From positions 1,550,001 through 1,614,000 of the forward strand of contig NZ_CP163520.1 of NCBI RefSeq assembly GCF_041080675.1: DNA of 64,000 nt, read 5' to 3'. Below, in pieces: positions 24,612-31,056 of this stretch (its first letter is position 1; each line of letters begins with the position of its first letter). The position numbers were made by a program, and so were the translations under genes. Source of the stretch: Streptomyces sp. cg36. GTDB lineage: Bacteria > Actinomycetota > Actinomycetes > Streptomycetales > Streptomycetaceae. A model generated the notes under the pieces. It worked only from the letters and a program-made list of their open reading frames with translations. It was not told the DNA's origin and did no database searches.

Positions 24612-24917
24612 CCGTCGTCCGGGGCATGGCGCGTCGAAAGTTCAGACGGCATGCCCGCCAGCGATCCCGGCCCAAGCTCGATTCGTGCACGCTGGGTGTG
24701 AACCTTTTTCCACGCCCCCCAAAGGTCAAGGCCCTTGGCATTGCTGAGCAAGGCCCGGTTTGGGTCCACGAAGAAGGCACCCCTTAACGGGTAGTTAAGC
24801 CCCCGGAAGGTGGCGTCAACGTGTCCCGAAGCAAGTCCCCGGACCAGCGAACGGGCCGTGACGGCTGCCGATCCGGTCGCCCTGTCGTGACGGACAGCTT
24901 CCCGCCTTTGGCGGATA

Positions 24918-24931
24918 TACCCCCGGGGGTA
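24918..24931. repeat. 14-bp perfect palindrome
   Basis: TACCCCCGGGGGTA, followed at once by ACCCCCT, giving a second partial pairing option. It is in noncoding DNA of the element; role unknown. Confidence 0.6.
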
Positions 24932-25244
24932 ACCCCCTATTGGGAACTTTTCCAGACCGGTTCCGTATAGCACCCCGCTGTCTCTACGGGTTTTGGAGTC
25001 GTCGAAGCGGTTTGGGCCTTCGATTCAGCGGTTGAGCCTGAGCCCTCCCGCGCGTCCGCGCTGATCAAGACCCCCGATGGCCAAGTGCCGTTGGGGGCCT
25101 TTGGTGTTCCGTCACGTTCAGTTGCCATCCAGTCGGCAAACTGGTCTCGATGTAGGCAAATGTCCGATTCACTCAGAGCTAGCTGGCGAGAAGCTGGGCA
25201 CTTTCCGTGATCGCGGGTAGATGTCGGCTGCGGGGGCCCCTGCC

Positions 25245-26456
25245 CTACACCGCGCCGTTAAGAACCGCTCGCACCTCGGGTACATCGTCGTACTCAGCAA
25301 GCCGGGCCAGCACCACCCGTACACGCTCTGCCGTCCGCTCGCTGGCCACGTCCACAGATAGCGAGATCACCCGTTCCGCTGTTGCCGCCGCTTCCTCGGG
25401 CTCGTTCGCGTCGGCGTAGGCAACGGCCAGCCATGAGAGGTAGAGCGCGAGTTCCCGCGTATGCGTGGCGTCGTACCGGCTCAGCACGTCACGGAGCAGA
25501 GGAACAGCGCGAAGCGGCCGCCGAATTTCGGTGTAGACCCTGGATTCCATGATTTGCAGTTCCCTGACGTCTACCCAATACAGATAGGCGGGTTCCTCGA
25601 ATTCGCCACTGTCTGAGTTCAGCGCTTCCGACGCCTCCCCTAGGGCCCGCATTGCATGCTGCGCATTCTCGGTTCCGCCCGCTCTTGTGTGGGCCCATGC
25701 AACTCGATCAAGGTAGAGCGCACGGGCTTTCGGCGGAGCGTCCGGCCCGGCCCCATAGAGTGCAGCGCAAGCAAGATCAACTCCCTCCAACTCTCTTCCT
25801 GTATTGCTGAGTTGGTAGGCAAGCGAACCCGCGAGATTCCCGGCAAGGGTACTGTCCTCGGCTTGTGTCGCCGCGCTGAGTCCTAGCCGGTAGATCCGTT
25901 CCGCCTCGGCGTGCTGTCCGGCGTCACTCGCAATCCAACCGGCAATCTGCGACAACTCACCGATTTGCCGTAACAGTTGACGACCCACCTCCCCTGTGTG
26001 GGCACCCTCGCGGTACAACTGAACGGCCGACCGCAGTTCCCGCAGCGCAGGGCGGATGAGGTCACCTCCGGCTAATACGTCGTCGGCCAGCCGCAGGCCG
26101 TGCACCCGCTGCTGTAGGTCGTCTACCTGACCAATGCCGACACGGCGGCCCTCACGGGCGCTGAGAGGGGCTAGCGGGTCCCCCTCGGGCAAGTAGTCGG
26201 CCAGGGTCGGCAAAGGCGGCTCAGTGGGCGTCTGGGGCCCCGTGAGGGCTTCCGGCTCCACCCCGAGGGCGGCAGCAAGGAATGGCAGCCATTCGCGGGG
26301 CGTGCGCTTCCCAATCTCCCATCGGCTGATCTCCTGACGGCCGACCGGTTCGCCCTGGATGCCAGCAACGCGACAGACCTCCCGCGCTAGGCGCGCTTGG
26401 CTCCACCCGAACCGTTCCCGTTCGCGCCGGATGTTGGCCCCGATCGTGGTTCCCAT
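25245..26456 (-). CDS. XRE-family regulator with C-terminal TPR-like domain (two TTA codons)
   Basis: A 403-residue protein. Residues ~5-65 are an XRE helix-turn-helix (R-R-E-R-E-R-F-G-W-S-Q-A-R-L-A-R-E, then R-Q-E-I-S-R-W-E-I-G-K-R-T-P). The rest is Ala/Leu-rich helical repeats (A-E-A-E-R-I-Y-R-L-G-L-S-A-A, Y-L-S-W-L-A-V-A-Y-A-D-A) resembling a TPR sensor domain. Start chosen at the ATG opening the HTH, because the frame extends far upstream without family similarity. Codons at 26073-26075 and 25971-25973 are TTA, so translation should depend on the bldA leucyl-tRNA. It is divergent from the small-gene operon and probably controls it through the repeats in the shared promoter region. Confidence 0.85.
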   Translation of the reverse strand: MGTTIGANIRRERERFGWSQARLAREVCRVAGIQGEPVGRQEISRWEIGKRTPREWLPFLAAALGVEPEALTGPQTPTEPPLPTLADYLPEGDPLAPLSAREGRRVGIGQVDDLQQRVHGLRLADDVLAGGDLIRPALRELRSAVQLYREGAHTGEVGRQLLRQIGELSQIAGWIASDAGQHAEAERIYRLGLSAATQAEDSTLAGNLAGSLAYQLSNTGRELEGVDLACAALYGAGPDAPPKARALYLDRVAWAHTRAGGTENAQHAMRALGEASEALNSDSGEFEEPAYLYWVDVRELQIMESRVYTEIRRPLRAVPLLRDVLSRYDATHTRELALYLSWLAVAYADANEPEEAAATAERVISLSVDVASERTAERVRVVLARLAEYDDVPEVRAVLNGAV

Positions 26457-26466
26457 GGGGTCAGTC

Positions 26467-26540
26467 TGGCCGACACCTGGCCTACACGGGGCCGCTAGTC
26501 GGCATCGCTTTGCGGCAGGACGATCAAGGCTCGCTAGATT
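26467..26540. promoter_or_regulatory. Divergent promoter/operator region of the element's cargo genes
   Basis: Direct repeats TGGCCGACAC (26467-26476) and TGGCCTACAC (26478-26487), 11 bp apart, lie between the XRE gene and the rightward operon and are candidate sites for the XRE protein. A possible -10 hexamer TAGATT is at 26535-26540, 20 bp before the first small gene. Confidence 0.4.
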
Positions 26541-26560
26541 CGAGGGGACGGCGATAAGCG

Positions 26561-26776
26561 ATGGCCCACAACTGGGCCCCCACACAGGGGCGGTACGCAG
26601 TCGACACAGCGGACGGCCGGACCGGAGAGGTACGGCGCCTGTACGAGGCCAGCGTGTACCTGGTCCCGCCCGGCGGGGGTGCCGAATGGGCCGCACCGCC
26701 CGAGCGCCTCCGCGAACCGACCATGCACGAGATGCGCTTGGCGCGCGTGTGGTCCACGCCGGTCCGGTCGAAGTGA
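26561..26776 (+). CDS. Small conserved-looking protein of unknown function (71 aa)
   Basis: No named family recognised with certainty. The core R-Y-A-V-D-T-A-D-G-R-T-G-E-V-R-R-L then V-Y-L-V-P-P-G-G-G-A-E-W has a pattern of short strands around Gly-rich turns that is common in small Streptomyces proteins. The next gene repeats the pattern (V-K-D-T-A-R-G-R-L-G-K-A, V-T-L-V-P-P-D-G-N-G-P-L-W), so the two look paralogous. Its TGA shares one base with the ATG of that gene, indicating translational coupling. Probably first gene of the operon opposite the XRE regulator. Confidence 0.65.
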   Translation: MAHNWAPTQGRYAVDTADGRTGEVRRLYEASVYLVPPGGGAEWAAPPERLREPTMHEMRLARVWSTPVRSK

Positions 26777-26961
26777 TGGGGGCCCCGTGGGTTCCCGATC
26801 CCGGCGTGATCGTCAAGGACACAGCGCGCGGACGCCTCGGCAAGGCCATCGCATGGGACGGCGAGACACGCACGGTCACGCTGGTGCCGCCGGACGGCAA
26901 CGGGCCCCTCTGGGAAGCCGCCGCATTCCGCCCCGCCAACGAGTCGAAGGAACGGCCATGA
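26776..26961 (+). CDS. Small protein of unknown function (61 aa), apparent paralogue of the preceding gene
   Basis: Starts at the ATG overlapping the upstream stop (TGATG) and ends in ATGA overlap with the following gene, so the reading frame is fixed at both ends by coupling. It shares the G-R-x-G-K-A and V-x-L-V-P-P-x-G-G/N-x-x-x-W signature with its neighbour. No transmembrane segment or cysteine. A role with the XRE regulator, for instance as a small ligand-binding or modulating partner, is only a guess. Confidence 0.6.
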   Translation: MGAPWVPDPGVIVKDTARGRLGKAIAWDGETRTVTLVPPDGNGPLWEAAAFRPANESKERP

Positions 26962-27278
26962 CCATCCGCAGCACACTGCGCGCTGTCGTCTACAAGGTGC
27001 AGCGCCACCCCGACAGCGAACTCACCCTCGCGGCCCGATGCACGTCCCGCACTGAGGGCCGCTGTCAATGGATGCTGCACGCGACGGCGGACCTCAAGGC
27101 CGGGAGCGACGCCATGCTTCAGCACACCGCCGAGACAGGCCACGCAATCTTCATGCGCACCGTGCGGGACATGGCGGTTGTGGTGCTTGATAACGCCCAG
27201 GAGCAAGAACGGCGGGCGCAAGCCAACCGGCTCGAACGGGCAACCGCCGAGGAACACGCGCGAGCGGCCCGCCCCTGA
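26958..27278 (+). CDS. Small protein of unknown function (106 aa), possibly DUF7848-like
   Basis: Coupled by ATGA overlap to the previous gene. The segment H-P-D-S-E-L-T-L-A-A-R-C, R-C-Q-W, and H-T-A-E-T-G-H-A-I-F-M-R resembles a small actinobacterial family (tentatively DUF7848) with two conserved Cys and a T-G-H-x-x-F motif, suggestive of a small metal-binding fold. The C-terminal 30 residues are a charged helix, E-Q-E-R-R-A-Q-A-N-R-L-E-R-A. Last of three overlapping small genes; a hairpin separates it from the radical SAM gene. Confidence 0.6.
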   Translation: MTIRSTLRAVVYKVQRHPDSELTLAARCTSRTEGRCQWMLHATADLKAGSDAMLQHTAETGHAIFMRTVRDMAVVVLDNAQEQERRAQANRLERATAEEHARAARP

Positions 27279-27387
27279 GACTCCCGGTCCCTGGCGGCCC
27301 ACTGCCCGCAGTACTCGCCCCTGCTACGGATGGCACGGCGCGCGAGAGGCAGTGGGACCCCGTACCGCCGGGGGTCGGGGCAAGACG

Positions 27388-27429
27388 CCCGTCCCGGTAA
27401 GTGGTTGAGGTCCATTCCGCCGGGACGGG
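27388..27429 (+). promoter_or_regulatory. Strong hairpin upstream of the radical SAM/SPASM gene
   Basis: A perfect 10-bp inverted repeat, CCCGTCCCGG / CCGGGACGGG, with a 22-nt loop, ending 35 bp before the start codon. It may terminate the small-gene operon or attenuate read-through into the radical SAM gene. Confidence 0.5.
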
Positions 27430-27464
27430 CCACTCACACAGCCAAAGCCTGAAGGAGTCAGACG

Positions 27465-28364
27465 ATGAGCACTGCCCAAAACCCTTTGAAGTTCGCGTGG
27501 TTAGAGATCACCGGACTGTGCAATGAGTTCTGCGATCACTGCTACGCCGACTCTTCTCCGAAGGGAACGCACGGCATGATGACCAAACACAACTGGGCAA
27601 GCACTATTGACCAGTTGGCAGACATTGGCGCGGAGGATGTCCAGTTCATCGGTGGAGAGCCCACGTTACATCCGAACCTCCCGGAACTGATTGAGCACGC
27701 CCATGCGCGGGGGCTGGGTATAGAAGTTTTCTCGAACCTCACCCACATTCGCTCCCACCTGTGGAAGACGTTCATAGAGTGCAGGGTCAAACTCGCCACG
27801 TCTTACTACTCGGACACAGCCGAACAACACGACGAAGTAACCCGACTTCGAGGCTCGCACAAGAAGACCCGCGCGAACATCAAGAAGGCACTTGAGCTGG
27901 GTATCCCGCTGCGCGGCGGAGTCGTTACGGTGCGGCCGGAACAACGGGCCCGCCAAGGACTTCAAGACCTCTTAGACCTTGGGGTGGAACAGGTTGGCGG
28001 CGACCGCACACGCGCATTCGGACGGGCAAGCAAGGGGGCTGTACCGGCCATCAACGATCTTTGCGGACACTGTGCCCACGAAAAGTGCGCGATCGGCCCG
28101 GACGGAGCCGTATGGCCGTGCGTTTTGGGTCGGTTCCTGGTTCTCGGAAACATCAGGGAGACCCCACTCGCCAAAATCTGGGGCGGTAAGCAGATGACGG
28201 AGGTAGCGGCCAAGATCACCAGCGTGCATGGGGAAGGAGTCAGCGCGTGTGCTCCGCCGCAATTCCTACCCATGTGTGGTCCGTGTGGTCCGTGCGTTCC
28301 CTCGGTCGGTCACTGTGACCCCAGGGAGGCGGACAGCACGGCTACGATCGGCTCGCCCGCCTAA
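27465..28364 (+). CDS. Radical SAM/SPASM-type enzyme (peptide-maturase-like), three TTA codons
   Basis: A 299-residue protein. The cluster motif is C19-N-E-F-C23-D-H-C26; G-G-E-P-T at 63-67 is the SAM-binding motif. The C-terminal part holds Cys200, 203, 208 and 219 around I-G-P-D-G-A-V-W-P-C, then Cys262, 271, 274, 277 and 284, a SPASM/twitch-like arrangement that probably binds auxiliary Fe-S clusters. This layout is typical of enzymes that modify ribosomally made peptides, but no precursor peptide was identified. TTA leucine codons occur at 27501, 27666 and 27972, so synthesis should need bldA. RBS GAAGGAG. Codon use is less GC-biased than in the chromosome. Confidence 0.85.
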   Translation: MSTAQNPLKFAWLEITGLCNEFCDHCYADSSPKGTHGMMTKHNWASTIDQLADIGAEDVQFIGGEPTLHPNLPELIEHAHARGLGIEVFSNLTHIRSHLWKTFIECRVKLATSYYSDTAEQHDEVTRLRGSHKKTRANIKKALELGIPLRGGVVTVRPEQRARQGLQDLLDLGVEQVGGDRTRAFGRASKGAVPAINDLCGHCAHEKCAIGPDGAVWPCVLGRFLVLGNIRETPLAKIWGGKQMTEVAAKITSVHGEGVSACAPPQFLPMCGPCGPCVPSVGHCDPREADSTATIGSPA

Positions 28365-28393
28365 CACCCCGAGGCTCACCAGGGAGTACGCAT

Positions 28394-28741
28394 ATGCACG
28401 ATCACGGCGACGATTTCGGCCCGTGGGGTACGGACGGCAACACCAGCGCCGTACAGCGGACCGAAGAGGAGTGGGCCACCATCGCCCGGTACATCCGGCA
28501 TGCCGCCAACAAGATCGGCCCTGATCTTCCGCTGTGCCTCCCTGGTGAGCCCCAGCAGTGCGGGCGGACCGCTCAACAGCATGTATTGGCGTGGTCGGCA
28601 CACCTGAAGGCGGCAGCCCATCACCTGATTGAACAGGCCACCCCCAGCAGGGAGCGGGGGGCTCACGTTGCCGGGACCGTATTCCAACGGCGCCTAGCTG
28701 AGTTGCGAGACCAGAGCACCCGCGCCCACGCTCATCAGTGA
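28394..28741 (+). CDS. Hypothetical protein, 115 aa, downstream of the radical SAM gene
   Basis: No family recognised. The N-terminus is His/Asp/Gly-rich (M-H-D-H-G-D-D-F-G-P-W-G), followed by a predominantly helical body (E-E-E-W-A-T-I-A-R-Y-I-R-H-A-A-N-K-I-G) with two Cys (L-C-L-P-G-E-P-Q-Q-C). It starts 29 bp after the radical SAM gene with RBS AGGGAG and ends before a terminator hairpin, so it is probably co-transcribed. It could be a partner or, less likely, a substrate of the enzyme; its size and lack of a repeated Cys/Gly core argue against a classical RiPP precursor. Confidence 0.6.
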   Translation: MHDHGDDFGPWGTDGNTSAVQRTEEEWATIARYIRHAANKIGPDLPLCLPGEPQQCGRTAQQHVLAWSAHLKAAAHHLIEQATPSRERGAHVAGTVFQRRLAELRDQSTRAHAHQ

Positions 28742-28746
28742 GTTTT

Positions 28747-28781
28747 GCCCCGATTCGCGCTTCACTCGCGCCGACCGGGGC
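28747..28781 (+). terminator. Terminator closing the element's cargo operon
   Basis: GCCCCG (28747-28752) pairs with CGGGGC (28776-28781), extended internally by CGCGC / GCGCG pairing, five bases past the stop of the 115-aa gene and just before the attR arm. Confidence 0.6.
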
Positions 28782-28795
28782 TCTCTCGCGTTTCA

Positions 28796-28858
28796 GCAGG
28801 TCAGAACGGCTTAGGGGGGTGTGCAACACGCCGAGGGCCGCTACCGGCTGATGCCGGG
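28796..28858. repeat. attR: right junction of the serine-integrase element
   Basis: The left attP arm, GCAGGTCAG (28796-28804), CTTAGGG (28810-28816) and GTGTGCAAC (28819-28827), is followed by the core GCCGAGG (28830-28836) and the right half of attB. The arm blocks are inverted copies of those in attL at equal distance from the GA centre. Confidence 0.88.
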
Positions 28859-29462
28859 GATCATCGAGGCGCTGCGCGACCGCGCCAACCCGTTCTCCAT
28901 CCTCACCAAGGGCACCTTGATCCTGCGCGATCTGGAGCTGCTGCGGCAGGCGTCCGAGGTGACCCACGTCGGGGTCTGCGTCTCGGTGGGGTTCACCGAC
29001 CACGCCCTGTGGCGCACGGTCGAGCCGGGCACGCCCGCGCCCGAGCGGCGGCTCGACGTGGTGCGCGCCCTCACGGACGCGGGCATCGGCTGCGGGGTGC
29101 TGATGGCTCCGGTCGTCCCGTTCCTCGGCGACCACCCCGACCAGCTGCGCGCCACCGTCCGCGCGATCGCCGCCTCCGGCGCCACCTCGGTGACCCCGCT
29201 GGTGCTGCATCTGCGGCCGGGGGCGCGCGAGTGGTACATGGCGTGGCTGGCCGAGCACCATCCCCAGCTCGTGCGGCGGTACGAGCGGCTGTACGCGGAA
29301 GGCGCCTACGCGCCGAAGTGGTACCAGCGCCGGATCACCCGCCAAGTGCACGACCTCGCGGCCGAGTTCGGCATCGGCCCGGCGCACCGGGGCGCGGCCC
29401 GGCGCATTCCGCCGGGCGAACGCCCGCTGCCCGCCGGGCCCACCCAGCTCACCCTGCTCTGA
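28821..29462 (+). pseudogene. 3' part of the interrupted Rv2578c-family radical SAM gene
   Basis: Resumes the frame lost at 21383 with A-E-G-R-Y-R-L-M-P-G-I-I-E-A-L and continues through the TIM-barrel strands (F-S-I-L-T-K-G-T-L, G-V-L-M-A-P-V-V-P-F) to the C-terminal H-L-R-P-G-A-R-E-W-Y-M and a tail ending in a TGA. The coordinates given start at a GTG created by the att arm; without the arm the gene content begins at the core. It lacks the Fe-S cysteines, so a separately translated product would be inactive. The sequence shows no other damage, consistent with a recent or reversible insertion. Confidence 0.92.
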
Positions 29463-29564
29463 GGGCCGGTCCCGGGCCGCCCGCTCCGGCGCGCCGCGCT
29501 GCGCGCGCCCGCCGCGGCCGAAACTCGCTGCCCGATTGTCCGTGGCATGGGCCAGGATGGGCGC

Positions 29565-29966
29565 ATGACTTCGCTCACGCACATCGCCACCCCGGACGGC
29601 GTGGCCCCCGGTGTCAACTACAGCCATGTGGTGTGGGGCACCGGCCGGTTCGTCGCCCTGTCCGGCCAGTGCGCCCTGGACGAGAAGGGCGCCGTCGTCG
29701 GCGAGGGCGACCCGGTCGCCCAGGCGCACCAGGTCTTCGAGAACCTGCGCCGCTGCCTGGAGGCCGCCGGGGCGACCTTCGACGACGTCATCAAGATGAC
29801 GGTGTTCGTCACCGACATCGCCCTTCTGCCCGCGATACGCGAGGCGCGCGACGCCCATCTGACCAACGGCCGCCTCCCCGCCACCTCGGCGGTCCAGGTC
29901 GCCGCCCTGTTCCGGCCCGAACTCCTGATGGAGATCGAGGCGTTCGCGGTCGTGGCGGACCGCTGA
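29565..29966 (+). CDS. RidA family protein (enamine/imine deaminase-like)
   Basis: A 133-residue YjgF/YER057c/UK114 protein. It has A-L-S-G-Q-C-A-L-D in the first strand pair, Q-A-H-Q-V-F-E-N-L-R-R-C-L-E-A-A-G in the helix, V-I-K-M-T-V-F-V-T-D and the closing L-M-E-I-E-A-F-A-V strand. The Arg that marks the RidA subfamily active site (usually in R-x-A-x-x-V near the end) is not evident, so it may belong to an Rid subfamily with another role. An ATG six codons upstream is possible. The GNAT gene begins 2 bp after the stop, so the two are probably coupled. Confidence 0.85.
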   Translation: MTSLTHIATPDGVAPGVNYSHVVWGTGRFVALSGQCALDEKGAVVGEGDPVAQAHQVFENLRRCLEAAGATFDDVIKMTVFVTDIALLPAIREARDAHLTNGRLPATSAVQVAALFRPELLMEIEAFAVVADR

Positions 29967-29968
29967 GC

Positions 29969-30619
29969 ATGCCCGCCGATCCACAGCTGTCCGTACGGGA
30001 GATGACCGAGGCCGACTGCGAGGCGGTCGCCCTCGCGCGGGTGTCGGGCTGGCGGGCCGCCTACCGCGGGCTGATACCGCAGGCGCACCTGGACGGGATG
30101 AGCGTGGCGCGCGACGCCGAGCGGCTGCGCGAGCGCGTGGCGCGGGGCGACGGGTCGGTCGTCCAGCTCGTCGCCGAGCGGGCGGGCGAGGTCATCGGCT
30201 GGGGCTGCTGCGGGCCGTACCGGGAGGGCGGGGGCGTCCACCGGACGGACGGCGAGCTGTACGCGCTCTATGTGCGTCCCGAGCACTGGTCCACGGGCGC
30301 GGGACGGCTGCTCATGGACCGTCTGGTGGCGCGCGCGCAGTCCGACGGCTATCCGGCGCTGCGGCTGTGGGTGCTGGAGGGCAACGCCCGCGCCCGCCGG
30401 TTCTACGAGCGCGCGGGCTTCGCCCCGGACGGCGGCGCCGAGGACTTCGAGGTGGACGGGGTCGCCGTGCCCGAGATCCGCTATGCGATGCGTCTGAGCG
30501 CGACCGCCGCCGCCGAGGCCAGCCTCGGACGCGACAGCGCGGTCTCCAGCACCTGCACCGCGCGCTTGTCGCCGAGTTCGCCCAGCCCCTCGACGCAGGC
30601 CAGCGCCACCCGCCAGTAG
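29969..30619 (+). CDS. GNAT family N-acetyltransferase
   Basis: A 216-residue reading frame; the GNAT domain covers about residues 7-175 with V-S-G-W-R-A-A-Y-R-G-L-I-P, the E-L-Y-A-L-Y-V-R-P-E-H strand and the acetyl-CoA loop S-T-G-A-G-R-L-L-M. The family's usual end, I-R-Y-A-M-R-L-S, falls near codon 175, but the frame runs on for about 40 Ser/Ala/Thr-rich codons that lie entirely on the opposite strand of the HEAT-repeat gene. The tail looks like read-through into antisense sequence rather than a domain. Acceptor substrate unknown. Confidence 0.82.
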   Translation: MPADPQLSVREMTEADCEAVALARVSGWRAAYRGLIPQAHLDGMSVARDAERLRERVARGDGSVVQLVAERAGEVIGWGCCGPYREGGGVHRTDGELYALYVRPEHWSTGAGRLLMDRLVARAQSDGYPALRLWVLEGNARARRFYERAGFAPDGGAEDFEVDGVAVPEIRYAMRLSATAAAEASLGRDSAVSSTCTARLSPSSPSPSTQASATRQ

Positions 30620-31056
30620 GGCGTGTCCGGCGCGAGCAGCGGGCGCAGGGTGGTGATCAGCGCGGGGACGGACTCGGGGGCGCGCAGCGCGGTGAGCAGG
30701 CGCACCGGATGCAGGGCGTAGGCGGTGCGCAGGGTGTTGGTGGCGAGGGCGGCGGCGGCCCGCGCCGTGCGGGGGTCGCCGAGCCGGGCCAGCGCGTGCG
30801 CGGCCGAGACGCAGCGCTCCGGGTCGCGGTGGTTGAGCAGCAGCACCAGCGACTCGAAGGCGCGCCGGTCCCCCGCGCACCCCAGGCGGAACGCGGCGAT
30901 CTCGCGTGCCCACAGCGGCCGTTCGCGCTCGATGAGCACGGCGGCGAGTGCGTCGTGGTCCCCGGTGGCGAGCAGCCGCCGGTACTCCCGCTGCGCGTCC
31001 GGGGCCCGCGCCTCGTCCCGGAGCCGGTCCGCGAGGGACCGGAGCTCGTCGTCCAT
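30481..31056 (-). CDS. HEAT-repeat protein
   Basis: A 191-residue, almost wholly helical protein with four or five HEAT/PBS-lyase-like repeats, such as D-P-E-R-C-V-S-A-A-H-A-L-A-R-L-G-D and T-P-Y-W-R-V-A-L-A-C-V-E-G-L-G-E-L-G-D. Such repeats serve as protein-interaction scaffolds. The last 139 bp overlap the 3' end of the convergent GNAT frame. The divergent upstream region leads to the 3-hydroxyacyl-CoA dehydrogenase gene. Confidence 0.82.
   Translation of the reverse strand: MDDELRSLADRLRDEARAPDAQREYRRLLATGDHDALAAVLIERERPLWAREIAAFRLGCAGDRRAFESLVLLLNHRDPERCVSAAHALARLGDPRTARAAAALATNTLRTAYALHPVRLLTALRAPESVPALITTLRPLLAPDTPYWRVALACVEGLGELGDKRAVQVLETALSRPRLASAAAVALRRIA

Larger units (their letters stand above)
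24564..25244. other. Gene-poor region inside the element
   Basis: No convincing gene. It contains a terminator-like hairpin after the small recombinase, the dyad CTTAAC-GGGTA-GTTAAG at 24783-24799, a 14-bp palindrome at 24918-24931, and a hairpin at 25071-25097 (CCCCC...GGGGG) that may end leftward transcription from the XRE gene. Short palindromes in an otherwise empty stretch could be protein-binding or processing sites. Confidence 0.5.
21377..28836. mobile_element. 7,453-bp integrative element of the large-serine-integrase type, inserted in a radical SAM gene
   Basis: Bounded by the 7-bp identity GCCGAGG at both ends and inserted so that excision restores the host reading frame. Left to right it carries a large serine integrase, a 645-bp spacer with a TGAGAC repeat cluster, a small serine recombinase, a 681-bp spacer, a leftward XRE/TPR regulator, and a rightward set of three small genes, a radical SAM/SPASM gene and a 115-aa gene. 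Codon choice is visibly less GC-biased in the integrase and the radical SAM gene than in the chromosome. No capsid, FtsK/TraB or replication genes were seen, so it is either a minimal island or depends on a helper. Confidence 0.9.

Noticed and set aside
24560..24787. 75-codon + strand frame just after the small recombinase
   Set aside because: It runs through the terminator hairpin and has no recognisable motif.
24284..24973. Minus-strand frame of 229 codons in the element
   Set aside because: About 280 bases of it lie antisense to the small recombinase, codon bias does not match a real gene and no motif was recognised.
27465..28364. Prokaryotic viperin assignment for the radical SAM gene
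   Set aside because: The Cys-rich C-terminus with nine extra cysteines fits SPASM/twitch proteins; I see no viperin-type features or nucleotide kinase partner.
21423..28741. Conjugative AICE or prophage
   Set aside because: No FtsK/TraB translocase, replication initiator, capsid, portal or lysis genes were seen in the 7.45 kb.
21377..28836. Integration into a tRNA gene by a tyrosine integrase
   Set aside because: The integrase is of the serine type and both junctions lie in a protein-coding gene; no tRNA is present at either end.
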